Source of the DNA: Akkermansia muciniphila
GTDB lineage: Bacteria > Verrucomicrobiota > Verrucomicrobiia > Limisphaerales > SXTU01
Reading direction: 5' to 3'
Length of the DNA stretch: 64,000 nt
NCBI GenBank assembly: GCA_945874145.1
Contig: CAMCFN010000011.1
Span: 19,754 to 83,753, forward strand
Position numbers and translations under genes: made by a program. Positions within the stretch are counted from its first letter, which is position 1. Each line of letters starts with the position of its first letter. The notes beneath the pieces are model-generated. The model made no database searches and was not told where the DNA came from. It saw only the letters and a program-made list of their open reading frames with translations. Below, piece after piece: positions 50,740 to 62,280 of this stretch.

Positions 50740-52608
50740 GTGCGAACTGTTCCTCACCCCGGCCCCGTCTTCCTCGGCATCGAAGGCGGCGGCACGCGCA
50801 CGGTGGCGTTGCTGACGGATGCGGAGGGGCGTTTGCTGAAGCGCTTCGAGGCCGGCCCGGCGAACTTCAAGCTGCTCACGGAGGCACAACTTCTCCGCCG
50901 ACTGCGCGAGGTGCGGACCGCGTTCAAAGAGTTTCCCCAGCCCACCGCCGTTGCCATCGGACTCGCCGGCGCACGGGGTGAACCGGAATGGCAACGCATC
51001 CGCTCGTCGTCGGCAAAGGTCTGGCCCGGCGTGCCGTGTCATGCGACGCATGATCTGGAGACGGCGCTGGCGGCGGCCCCTGTAGCGGCGGTCTGTGACC
51101 GACGACGGCGCTCACAGAGCGCCGCTACAGCCCAAGTCCTCCTCCTCAGCGGCACGGGCTCCTGTTTCTTCGCGCGCGCGGCGAATGGCAGCACGGCGCG
51201 GTTCGGCGGCTGGGGACACATTCTCGGCGACAAGGGCAGCGGCTACGAAATCGGCCTGCGCGCGTTGAAGGCGTGCGTTTTCTACCTCGACCGCGACGGC
51301 GAATGGTCACGGCTCGGACAACGTGTTCTCCGCGCGTTGCAGGTCAACGAGCCGAACGAACTCATCCCGTGGGCGCAGGCCGCGAGCAAGTCGGACATCG
51401 CCGCGCTGGCGGAGGAAGTCTTTGCGGCGGCAGCGGAGCGCGACGCGATTGCGAAGGACATTCTCGCAGGGGCTGCGGCGAGTCTGGCGAAGGACGGCGT
51501 GGCCTGCGCGAAGAAGCTGGCGAAGCCCGGCGCGCCGGTGCAGTTCATCCTGGCCGGGAGTGTGTTGCTCAAGCAGCCGAAGTTCGCGAAGGCGGTGGGG
51601 AAGCAACTGGCAGAACGATGGCCGGGTTGCGTTGTCACGCCGCTCGCTCGCGAAAGCGCGTGGGGCGCGGCGGAGTTGGCGAAGCAAAAGAGCGCGGGCT
51701 TCAGCCCGCTTCAAGCTGCGAAGGCCAGCGACAGCACCGATGAAACCAAATCCCCCGACCTCCGCAGCTTGAAGCGGCCTGAAGGCCGCGCCCCGCTCTC
51801 GCCCACCGAGCAGCGCAATCCGCGCTCGATAAACTTAGATCAGCTCCCGGTCGCTGACGCCATCGAGCTGATGCTCTCGGAGGACGCGAAGCTCCCCGCC
51901 GCCATCCGACGCGAAGCCCCGAAGATTGAGCGGGTCATCGGAAAGATTGTCGCCGCCTTCAAGCGCGGCGGGCGGCTCTTTTACGTCGGAGCGGGCACGA
52001 GCGGGCGGCTGGGTATTCTCGACGCAAGCGAATGTCCACCGACCTTCCGCGTCGCCCCGGAGCTGGTGCAGGGCATCATCGCGGGCGGGCGGACGGCGGT
52101 GTTCCGCGCAGTGGAAGGCGCGGAGGATGACTTCGAGGCCGGAGGGCGGGCCAGTCAGTTTCGCGGCATCGGCAAGCGCGACGTGGTGGTAGGCATCGCG
52201 GCGAGCGGCCGGACACCGTTCGTGCATGGCGCGTTGGCCGGGGCTCGTCGGCGAGGCGCGTTCACGGTGCTGCTGTGCTTCAACCCGGCCATGACCCAAG
52301 CGCGCGACGTGGCGCACCTCGTCATAGCGCCGGACATCGGCCCCGAGGTGTTGACCGGCTCGACGCGCCTCAAATCCGGCACGGCGACCAAGCTAATTCT
52401 GAACCTGTTCACCACGCTGGCGATGGTGCGCACGGGCAAGGTCATCAGCAACCTGATGGTGGACTTGAACCCCTCGAACGTGAAGCTCCGCGACCGCGCC
52501 GTGCGCATCGTGCGCGAACTGACCGGCGTGGACTACGACACGGCGAAGGCAGCGCTGGAGCAATCTGGCTGGGTGGTGAAGGCGGCGTGGAAACGGCTGG
52601 GCGCGTAG
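50740..52608 (+). CDS. Bifunctional BadF-type sugar kinase / MurNAc-6-phosphate etherase (MurQ) fusion
   Basis: This is a 622-residue fusion from a GTG at 50740. Residues 1-315 form a BadF/BcrA-type ATPase with LGIEGGGTRTVAL near 13 and LLSGTGSCFF near 134, the type used by the clostridial MurNAc/GlcNAc kinase MurK. Residues 356-622 are a full MurQ: TEQRNP start, GAGTSGRLGILDASE near 418, RAVEGAEDD near 454 and SNLMVDLNPSN near 570. Together they could phosphorylate MurNAc and remove its lactyl group in wall recycling; substrate use is inference. A palindrome encodes the inter-domain linker (318-353) and another encodes residues 114-131. Confidence 0.9.
   Translation: MRTVPHPGPVFLGIEGGGTRTVALLTDAEGRLLKRFEAGPANFKLLTEAQLLRRLREVRTAFKEFPQPTAVAIGLAGARGEPEWQRIRSSSAKVWPGVPCHATHDLETALAAAPVAAVCDRRRRSQSAATAQVLLLSGTGSCFFARAANGSTARFGGWGHILGDKGSGYEIGLRALKACVFYLDRDGEWSRLGQRVLRALQVNEPNELIPWAQAASKSDIAALAEEVFAAAAERDAIAKDILAGAAASLAKDGVACAKKLAKPGAPVQFILAGSVLLKQPKFAKAVGKQLAERWPGCVVTPLARESAWGAAELAKQKSAGFSPLQAAKASDSTDETKSPDLRSLKRPEGRAPLSPTEQRNPRSINLDQLPVADAIELMLSEDAKLPAAIRREAPKIERVIGKIVAAFKRGGRLFYVGAGTSGRLGILDASECPPTFRVAPELVQGIIAGGRTAVFRAVEGAEDDFEAGGRASQFRGIGKRDVVVGIAASGRTPFVHGALAGARRRGAFTVLLCFNPAMTQARDVAHLVIAPDIGPEVLTGSTRLKSGTATKLILNLFTTLAMVRTGKVISNLMVDLNPSNVKLRDRAVRIVRELTGVDYDTAKAALEQSGWVVKAAWKRLGA
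51080..51130. repeat. Inverted repeat inside the kinase domain
   Basis: CTGTAGCGGCGGTCTGTGA pairs with TCACAGAGCGCCGCTACAG. This is the same family as 15805-15894, read in frame as VAAVCDRRRRSQSAATA. Confidence 0.8.
51691..51797. repeat. Palindrome encoding the kinase-MurQ linker
   Basis: The arms AGCGCGGGCTTCAGCCCGCT.. (51691-51720) and its complement (51763-51797, through CGCAGCTTGAAGCGG) enclose a 42-base loop. Each arm has a small hairpin of its own. Confidence 0.8.
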
Positions 52609-52667
52609 CGGTCCCCTGCCCTGCGCAGCCAGTTTTGGCTGCCACGCGCTGGCAGCCGAACCGGCGA

Positions 52668-54035
52668 TCAGGACCGCGGCCACAGACGCATCCAAGTGCG
52701 TTGTGGCGACTCGATCAAAATCTCCCGCAGCAGCCGCTCCATGCTCACGGCCTTGGGCTCCTCCAGCCGCTGGCACAACCACAACGCGAGCAGCATGCAG
52801 ACCCCCACCAGCGCGAAAAAGACCGTGTAGCGGTTCACCGCCAGCCCGTGCCACACGTAGTTCAGCGGGCGCAGCGCATCAATCAACACGCCCCAGAGGA
52901 TGGGCGACAAACCCATTGCCAGATTGGCCACCACTGAAAACAGCGCAAAGAAGTGGTCGCGGCCCATCACGGGAATAATCGCCATCGCCAGCCGCATGTT
53001 GGCCAGTCCGGTCACCGCCGAGGCCAGCCCCATGAGGAACTGCAACGTCAGCAACACCGGCGTCGTAGGCGACAGCAGGCGACCGGCCAGGGCCAGCCAG
53101 CCAGCCACAATCACCAGCCAGGTGGTCATGCAGATCAGCAGCACGGGCCGGCTGCCCAACCGGTCGAGCCGCGGCCCCAGCAACCACAGGTTGCTCAGGC
53201 CGCCCAGGAAGGCGACGGAAGACACCAGCAAGACCCGCCCCTCGGTCATGCCGGCCTCGACCTTGAGCCACGCGGTGGTGAACGCGCTGACGCCGCCCAC
53301 GGCGAGCGGCCAGGCCACGTTCACCCATAGCAGCCGGCGAAATGGCGGGTGTTCGGAGATGGCCAGCCAGGGCACCGGCTCGGGGTTGTTGCTGCGGGTG
53401 GCCCTCTGCGGTTCCACATCCGGGATGCGCTTGAGGAACACGAGGCTCAGCCCGCCCATTGCCGCGCTGAAGAGGAACATCACCGCGAACTGCCACGGGG
53501 CGGGCCGGTCGCCCAGCGCCAGCGCCACCAACACGATGACGAGGAAGTTGGCGAAGTTCACGCAGGCGGCATCCCACGCGAGGTAGCGGCCCCGGATGGA
53601 CTCAGGCACGAGCGTCGTGATCCAGGGCAGCCACGCGCAGCTCGAAATGCCCCGCGAGAGGTTGAAGGCGAAGAGCAACAGCAGCACCAGCGCCAGCCGG
53701 GCGGTCGCATCCAGCACATCCGTCAGGAGCGGCAGCAACGCCAGCCCGACGATGAAGATCGTGCGAATTCCCCAGCCGGCATAGACGAACCGCTTGTAGC
53801 CAATCCGGCCCAGATGGCTGGCGGCCGGGATTTGGAAGATGACGAGCAGCGGCATCATGCCCGCGATGATGCCCAGCACCGTCGCGCTGGCCCCCAGCGT
53901 CTTGGCGTAAAGGATCATCGGGTTGCCCACCACGATCGGGAATGACAGCGCGTTGAAGCCCGCGAACAGAAAGGCGTTCTGCAAACCGGGGGGAAACTTC
54001 ACTGGTTCATTTATGCTGGGGGCTGGCTCGCTCAC
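52668..54035 (-). CDS. MFS transporter
   Basis: This 455-residue protein has twelve hydrophobic segments. GTG 54035 is the preferred start; an ATG at 54218 would run through the divergent gene's start. Visible features are NAFLFAGFNALSFPIVVGNP, SHLGRIGYKRFVYAGW as an MFS motif A variant, and a long central loop (LKRIPDVEPQRATRSNNPEP). I cannot predict the substrate. Its gene lies convergent to the kinase-MurQ gene, so a sugar or muropeptide link is possible but unsupported. Confidence 0.8.
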   Translation of the reverse strand: MSEPAPSINEPVKFPPGLQNAFLFAGFNALSFPIVVGNPMILYAKTLGASATVLGIIAGMMPLLVIFQIPAASHLGRIGYKRFVYAGWGIRTIFIVGLALLPLLTDVLDATARLALVLLLLFAFNLSRGISSCAWLPWITTLVPESIRGRYLAWDAACVNFANFLVIVLVALALGDRPAPWQFAVMFLFSAAMGGLSLVFLKRIPDVEPQRATRSNNPEPVPWLAISEHPPFRRLLWVNVAWPLAVGGVSAFTTAWLKVEAGMTEGRVLLVSSVAFLGGLSNLWLLGPRLDRLGSRPVLLICMTTWLVIVAGWLALAGRLLSPTTPVLLTLQFLMGLASAVTGLANMRLAMAIIPVMGRDHFFALFSVVANLAMGLSPILWGVLIDALRPLNYVWHGLAVNRYTVFFALVGVCMLLALWLCQRLEEPKAVSMERLLREILIESPQRTWMRLWPRS

Positions 54036-54132
54036 GCAGAGGGATTGGAAGCCACCTGCCCGGCGGAGACAAGGGGTTTCCCGCCGCAGAATTTCCCTTG
54101 GCTCCCCGCCCGAAGCAGTCTCCAATCCGGCC

Positions 54133-55041
54133 ATGCAACTCACCCTCCGCACCGCGGTGCTGACCGTCGCGTTCAGCCTCGCCGGACTGGCCGCCGGCCA
54201 CGCCCAAACCCCCGTCACTCATTCCTTCCTCGCCTGCGGTGGCCAGACCCGCATCGTGGACGGCAGCGGCAAGGCCATCTGGACTTACCCGCACGCGACG
54301 CGTGATGGCTACGTGCTCCCGAGCGGCAACCTCCTCCTCGCCCTTTCCAAGTCCAAGGATTACCCCGGCGGCGGCGTGGTGGAGGTCACCCGCGACGGCA
54401 AAAAGCTCTTCGAGTGGAAGGGCACACAGGCCGAAGTCAACACGGCGCAGGTGGTCGAAGGCGACCGCATCATGGTCACCGAGGCCGGCCCCAAGCCTCG
54501 CCTGCTCGAACTCGACCGCACCGGCAAAATCGTCCTGGAGTTTCCCATCTCCTGCCAGCTCACCAACCACCACATGCAGAGCCGCATGGCCCGCAAACTT
54601 CCCAACGGCAACTACCTCATCCCGCAACTCCACGACAAAGTCGTCCGCGAATACTCGCCCAAGGGTGAAATCGTTTGGGAAGTGAAGACGCCGAACTGGC
54701 CCTTCACCGCCATCCGCCTCGCGAACGGCAACACGCTCATCAACTGCACCTACGGCCACGTCTCCATCGAGGTGGACAAGGCGGGCAAAACCGTCTGGCA
54801 AGTGGACAACTCCAGCTTCGACAAGCCGCTCATCAAGGACGCCTGCGGTGGCCAGCGCCTGCCCAACGGCAACACCGTCATCGCCTGCTACGGCATCGGC
54901 GCGGACCGCACCAAGATGATTGAGGTGACGCCCGACAAGAAGCTGGTCTGGAGCTTCACCGAAGCGACCGGCCCCGGCGTTCATCACTTCCAAATCCTCG
55001 ACACCAACGGCAAGCCCCTCGAAGGCCCGGTGCTTAAGTGA
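54133..55041 (+). CDS. Secreted beta-propeller (PQQ-like repeat) protein
   Basis: This 302-residue protein has a signal peptide (MQLTLRTAVLTVAFSLAGLA ending GHAQ). Repeats of the form RLPNGNTVIACYG, KLPNGNYLIPQLHD, RLANGNTLINCTYG and VLPSGNLLLALSK mark the blades of a propeller, each with a GNTLI-type strand. No catalytic residues are apparent. It is likely periplasmic. It is upstream of the DUF1553 gene, with a hairpin between them. An in-frame extension upstream to 53923 is rejected. Confidence 0.8.
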   Translation: MQLTLRTAVLTVAFSLAGLAAGHAQTPVTHSFLACGGQTRIVDGSGKAIWTYPHATRDGYVLPSGNLLLALSKSKDYPGGGVVEVTRDGKKLFEWKGTQAEVNTAQVVEGDRIMVTEAGPKPRLLELDRTGKIVLEFPISCQLTNHHMQSRMARKLPNGNYLIPQLHDKVVREYSPKGEIVWEVKTPNWPFTAIRLANGNTLINCTYGHVSIEVDKAGKTVWQVDNSSFDKPLIKDACGGQRLPNGNTVIACYGIGADRTKMIEVTPDKKLVWSFTEATGPGVHHFQILDTNGKPLEGPVLK

Positions 55042-55050
55042 CCCATCCTC

Positions 55051-55125
55051 GGAGCGCGGACGCCCACGACCGCAGCGCGTGTCCCTTCCGCCTATGCCTG
55101 CTGCGGACGTAGGCGTCCGCGCTCC
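55051..55125. repeat. Hairpin repeat before the DUF1553 gene
   Basis: The 14-base perfect arms GGAGCGCGGACGCC and GGCGTCCGCGCTCC enclose an inner CCGCAGC/GCTGCGG stem. It ends 11 bases before the chosen GTG start. Confidence 0.85.
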
Positions 55126-55135
55126 CATCGCCACC

Positions 55136-58450
<3,315 letters not shown>

Positions 58451-58560
58451 ACCGGATGAAAGCTCCGAACTCCAAGTGCGGGGGCCACGGAACGAACCTG
58501 CGGCTCAAACCATTTCGGAATGCAATACTGCGTAATGGACGTGGAACCGCGACGTGCTTT

Positions 58561-58690
58561 GACTCCCTCTCCCTTCATCGGATGAGGGGAGAGGGTTGGG
58601 GTAAGGGATTACGCGTGTCGGCGTTGGCGGCCCCACCCCTCATTCGGCCTGCGGCCACCTTCTCCCCTCCTCCGAGGAAGGGAGAAGGCG
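58561..58690. repeat. Interspersed repeat, second copy of the CCTCATTCGGCCTGCGG family
   Basis: CCCTCTCCC pairs with GGGGAGAGGG (58565-58595), and CCTTCTCCC pairs with GGGAGAAGG (58657-58688). The middle matches the repeat at 2719-2748. It fills the gap between the DUF1553 and DUF1501 genes. Confidence 0.75.
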
Positions 58691-58730
58691 CGCGTCGTGG
58701 CGTCCGGTTAACATTTCGTCTCCCCTTCGC

Positions 58731-60143
58731 ATGACCTCGCACCTGCCTCATCCCCTCTCCCGCCGCGCCATGCTCGCCCGGTGCACGAACGGCTTCGGCG
58801 CACTCGCACTCACCTCGTTGCTCGCGGACAAAGCCTTCGCCAGCGCCGCCAACTCCCTCGCCCCGCGCGCCCCGCACGCCGCTCCGCGCGCCCGCTCCGT
58901 CATCTTCCTCTACATGGACGGCGGCCCCTCGCAGGTGGACACCTTCGACCCCAAGCCCCGGCTCACGGCCGAGAACGGCAAACCGTTCGCCATGAAGATG
59001 GAGCCGACGCAGTTCAACAACAACGGCAACACCCTCGGCTCGCTCTGGGAATTTCAAGCGCACGGCCAGAGTGGCATTCCCGTCAGCAGCCTCTTTCCCC
59101 ACGTCGCCCAGTGCGTGGACGACCTCGCGGTGGTGCGCTCGATGACCAGCGCGTTCTCCGAGCACACGAACGCCAACTACTTCCTCCACACCGGCAGCGG
59201 CTTGCAAGGCCGCCCCAGCATGGGCGCGTGGGCGGGCTACGGCCTCGGCAGCGAGAACGCGGACCTGCCGGGCTTCGTCGTGCTCAACGGCGGCCTCATC
59301 CCGCCCGGCGGACTCGACAACTTCAACAGCGGCTTCCTCCCCGCGACCTATCAAGGCTCCGTCTTCAAGCCCGGCGCGAACCCGGTGGCGAACGTGCTGC
59401 CCACCGAGGCAAAGCCCGAGCTTCAGGACGCCAAGCTCGCCCTTATGCGCAAGCTCGACGCCGGCGTCGTGGAGCGCTTCGGCAAGCTCGACGCGCTCGA
59501 AAGCTCCATCGCGAACTACGAGCTGGCTTACCGAATGCAGTCCGCCGTGCCCGAACTGATGGCGATTCGCGGCGAAACCGACGCCACCAAGAAGATGTAT
59601 GGCGTGGACTCGCCCAACAAGATGACCGCGACCTTCGCCGAGCAATGTCTGCTGGCGCGGCGCTTGGTCGAACGCGGCGTGCGCTTCATTGAGCTGACCT
59701 GCCCCGCTGGCGGCGGCGACCGCTGGGACCAGCACAGCAACCTGCGCGACGGTCACGAGAAGAATTCCCGCGCCGTGGACCAGCCCATTGCCGGCCTGCT
59801 GCGCGACCTCAAGAGTCGCGGCCTGCTCGACTCCACGCTCGTCGTGTGGGGCGGCGAGTTCGGCCGCACGCCCTTCGCCCAAGGCTCGAATGGCCGCGAC
59901 CACAATCCCTTTGGCTTCACAATGTGGCTGGCTGGCGGCGGCGTGAAGGGCGGCACCATCTACGGCGCAACCGACGAATACGGCTACAAAGCGGTGGAAA
60001 ACAAGGTGGCCATCCACGACCTGCACGCGACGATGCTTCACTTGCTGGGCATCCACCACGAACACCTCACCTTCCGTTTCAGCGGCCGCGACATCCGCCT
60101 CACGGACGTGCACGGCGAGGTGCTCCACGGCATTTTGAGCTGA
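58731..60143 (+). CDS. DUF1501 family secreted protein
   Basis: This 470-residue protein has a twin-arginine-like leader (HPLSRRAMLARCTNGFGALA). DUF1501 motifs are FLYMDGGPSQVDTFDPKP near 60, MTSAFSEHTNANYFLHTGS near 140, GRPSMGAWAGYGLGSEN near 162 and WGGEFGRTPFAQGSNGRDHN near 370. It is the direct partner of the DUF1553 gene that ends 280 bases upstream. The pair is repeated many times in related genomes. The orphan DUF1501 at 576 is a distant paralogue. Confidence 0.92.
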   Translation: MTSHLPHPLSRRAMLARCTNGFGALALTSLLADKAFASAANSLAPRAPHAAPRARSVIFLYMDGGPSQVDTFDPKPRLTAENGKPFAMKMEPTQFNNNGNTLGSLWEFQAHGQSGIPVSSLFPHVAQCVDDLAVVRSMTSAFSEHTNANYFLHTGSGLQGRPSMGAWAGYGLGSENADLPGFVVLNGGLIPPGGLDNFNSGFLPATYQGSVFKPGANPVANVLPTEAKPELQDAKLALMRKLDAGVVERFGKLDALESSIANYELAYRMQSAVPELMAIRGETDATKKMYGVDSPNKMTATFAEQCLLARRLVERGVRFIELTCPAGGGDRWDQHSNLRDGHEKNSRAVDQPIAGLLRDLKSRGLLDSTLVVWGGEFGRTPFAQGSNGRDHNPFGFTMWLAGGGVKGGTIYGATDEYGYKAVENKVAIHDLHATMLHLLGIHHEHLTFRFSGRDIRLTDVHGEVLHGILS

Positions 60144-60158
60144 GCACCGAGGCCGGCC

Positions 60159-61394
60159 TCAGTTGCCAAACACCCCGCGAAACAGGCGTTGCAGGCCACG
60201 CGACTGATCCGGGCTGATCTCCGGGGCGGTGGATTTGCGGCGGGTGCGGTGGCCTTCGAGATCATATTGCGCCACCAGGCCAACTGAGTGCGCCCCCCGC
60301 CCGGCGGAGCGAATGGCGTCCACGCCGTAGGCATAGCCGAGGGTGAACTCCCACACCTTGCTCGGCGAGGTGTAGCCCAATCCACCGCCCACGCCTGTAT
60401 GCCAGTCGCCGGGCTGCGCCATTCCCGCGACGTAATCCACCACGGCCGTGGCGGCAAAACCGGTGAGGCTCCAGCGCTTCCGCGCGTCCAGCGGAACCGT
60501 GTAGAGCCCCCCCAGCAGCACAAACTGCCGGGCGGTGATTTCCTGAAAATAGTAGCCGGGCAGGCTCAACGGAAACTCCGCCGCCATCGGCAGCGCCGCC
60601 CCCAGCCGGTAGCCGGTGAAGCGATCCGCGCTGAGGCTGGAGCCCATCGATAAGTTCACTGAGAAGTAGTCTTCGCGCTCCGGCACGCGATAGGCGAACA
60701 TCGCCCGGGCCCAGAACAGGTGCGTCTGCGCCTCGGCCAGCCGATCGCCGCCGAACCCGTAACGTCCATTGTTCAAACGCGAATCCGCCTCATACCACGC
60801 GGACAACTCCATCGCCACGTTCGGTGTCAGCAGCGGCTCGCGGCCACCGTAACGCAGCCCCGCGCGGGTGCGCAGGATGCCAGTATCCGCCGGCAGGGTG
60901 AAGGCTGCGGCCGTCCGGCTGGCACGCTCGTATTCGGTGTAGTGAAAGCTGGCGCGCAGGATGCCGTTGAGGGGGATGCGCGCACCGGGATTGAACAGGT
61001 GATAAACGCTGGTGGACAGCTCGCCACCGTGACCTTGGAACGATTCCTCCTTCTGCAACTTGCCGCCCCGCACCTCGGAATAGCTGTCGGCAAACCCGCC
61101 GCCCGCCGCCCCCACTGCCCAATGCGTCTGCGGTCCCAGCGCCTCGCGGAAGGCCAGTTCGCTGTCCAGATAGAGCGGCGCCACGGCAAGCCGCAGGGTC
61201 TGGCCGGGACGCGGCCAGTCGGGAAGATTCAGATAGTAGAAGGCATACGCGGCCACCGGGCCCACGCCTTGCAACGATTGGTTGTAGCCTAGATGAAACA
61301 GTTGCCGCTTCTCCGGGTCCACCTGCGCTCGCGCCGTCGGCAGCAGCGCAACGCCACAAAGCATCATCACGAGCAGTCGCTGGGGGAGGTTCAC
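60159..61394 (-). CDS. Outer-membrane beta-barrel-like protein
   Basis: This 411-residue protein has a signal peptide (MNLPQRLLVMMLCGVALLPT then ARAQ). The mature part is rich in alternating aromatic strands (PVAAYAFYYLNLPDWPRP; AMFAYRVPEREDYFSVNLSM; EFTLGYAYGVDAIRSAGRG), typical of a beta-barrel. It ends in a basic tail (RRKSTAPEISPDQSRGLQRL). No family name is certain. It is convergent with the DUF1501 gene and may be co-transcribed with the DUF1573-cytochrome gene upstream. Confidence 0.7.
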   Translation of the reverse strand: MNLPQRLLVMMLCGVALLPTARAQVDPEKRQLFHLGYNQSLQGVGPVAAYAFYYLNLPDWPRPGQTLRLAVAPLYLDSELAFREALGPQTHWAVGAAGGGFADSYSEVRGGKLQKEESFQGHGGELSTSVYHLFNPGARIPLNGILRASFHYTEYERASRTAAAFTLPADTGILRTRAGLRYGGREPLLTPNVAMELSAWYEADSRLNNGRYGFGGDRLAEAQTHLFWARAMFAYRVPEREDYFSVNLSMGSSLSADRFTGYRLGAALPMAAEFPLSLPGYYFQEITARQFVLLGGLYTVPLDARKRWSLTGFAATAVVDYVAGMAQPGDWHTGVGGGLGYTSPSKVWEFTLGYAYGVDAIRSAGRGAHSVGLVAQYDLEGHRTRRKSTAPEISPDQSRGLQRLFRGVFGN

Positions 61395-61470
61395 GGCCCC
61401 TGTTTAGGTCAGGCGAACTGAGGCGGCAAGCGGAAAGCCTGCGCATGCCGGGGCCGCCGACGTGAGGCGG

Positions 61471-62280
61471 CTACCGCGCGGCAAGGAAATCGGCCAGCGA
61501 GCGAATTTGCGCGTCGTTGAGCGGACCGCCCTCCGCCGTGGAAAAGGCCGGCATCAGGGTGCCGGGCTTGCCATGTGTGATCGTCTCCAGCCAGTAATCG
61601 CGGCGCACGGGCTGCTTCAGCGCGCGCAGGTTCGGCACCATTTTCGCCCGGTGCTCCGCCTCGTGGCAGATGCCGCAGGCGGCGGCGAACAGTTCGCCCC
61701 CCAGCTTCTGCCGCGTCGGCGTGGCGTGACACTCCGCACAGGCCCCGCGGAAGACCGCCTGCCGGTCGGACTTGGCGAGCCGCTGGTTGCGGGCCCGCTC
61801 TTCCGGAGTCACCGGCTCCTGAATGTCCACTTGATAACTCAAGGTCTGCATCCCAGAGGTGGTGTGAACCACGGCGCTTTTCATGAGGCTGCCCTGCTTG
61901 CCTCGCATGTCGGTGGTGATCACCACCTGCCCGTGTTCTCCGGGGCGAAGCGTCCACGGCCGGGCGGGAATGCTCGCAGCGCTGCAGCCGCAGGAGAGCG
62001 TCACGTCCTTGATGACCAGCGGTTGCGAAGAAACGTTGGTCAGCGCGAAACGGACCAGCGCATTCGTCTGGCCAAAGCGGACGCTCACCTGCTTATTCAG
62101 CGCGTCAACCGCCAGCGCGGGAACTTGCACCCCAACCTGAGCGGACGCCAACCCCGGCAACACCGCCAGCAGCCCTCCGAGGAGCAACCGCAGTGGCGAA
62201 GCGAGACGACGACGATACACGCCAGTCGCTGTAGCACGGCGTGCGGAAGCTGGCCAGTAGAAGCTGCGAAAGGCGATCAT
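61471..62280 (-). CDS. DUF1573 domain fused to a dihaem cytochrome c domain
   Basis: This 269-residue exported protein has a long basic leader and a hydrophobic segment (LRLLLGGLLAVLPGLASAQ). Residues 60-155 form a DUF1573 immunoglobulin-like domain with the signature VTLSCGCSAA near 93. The C-terminal third has two haem-binding motifs, CAECH near 180 and CGICH near 201, with MPAFSTAEGGPLNDAQIRSL near 243 supplying a candidate Met ligand. An electron-transfer role in the periplasm is likely. It overlaps waaA by 4 bases (ATGA), an unexpected partnership with LPS synthesis. Confidence 0.85.
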   Translation of the reverse strand: MIAFRSFYWPASARRATATGVYRRRLASPLRLLLGGLLAVLPGLASAQVGVQVPALAVDALNKQVSVRFGQTNALVRFALTNVSSQPLVIKDVTLSCGCSAASIPARPWTLRPGEHGQVVITTDMRGKQGSLMKSAVVHTTSGMQTLSYQVDIQEPVTPEERARNQRLAKSDRQAVFRGACAECHATPTRQKLGGELFAAACGICHEAEHRAKMVPNLRALKQPVRRDYWLETITHGKPGTLMPAFSTAEGGPLNDAQIRSLADFLAAR

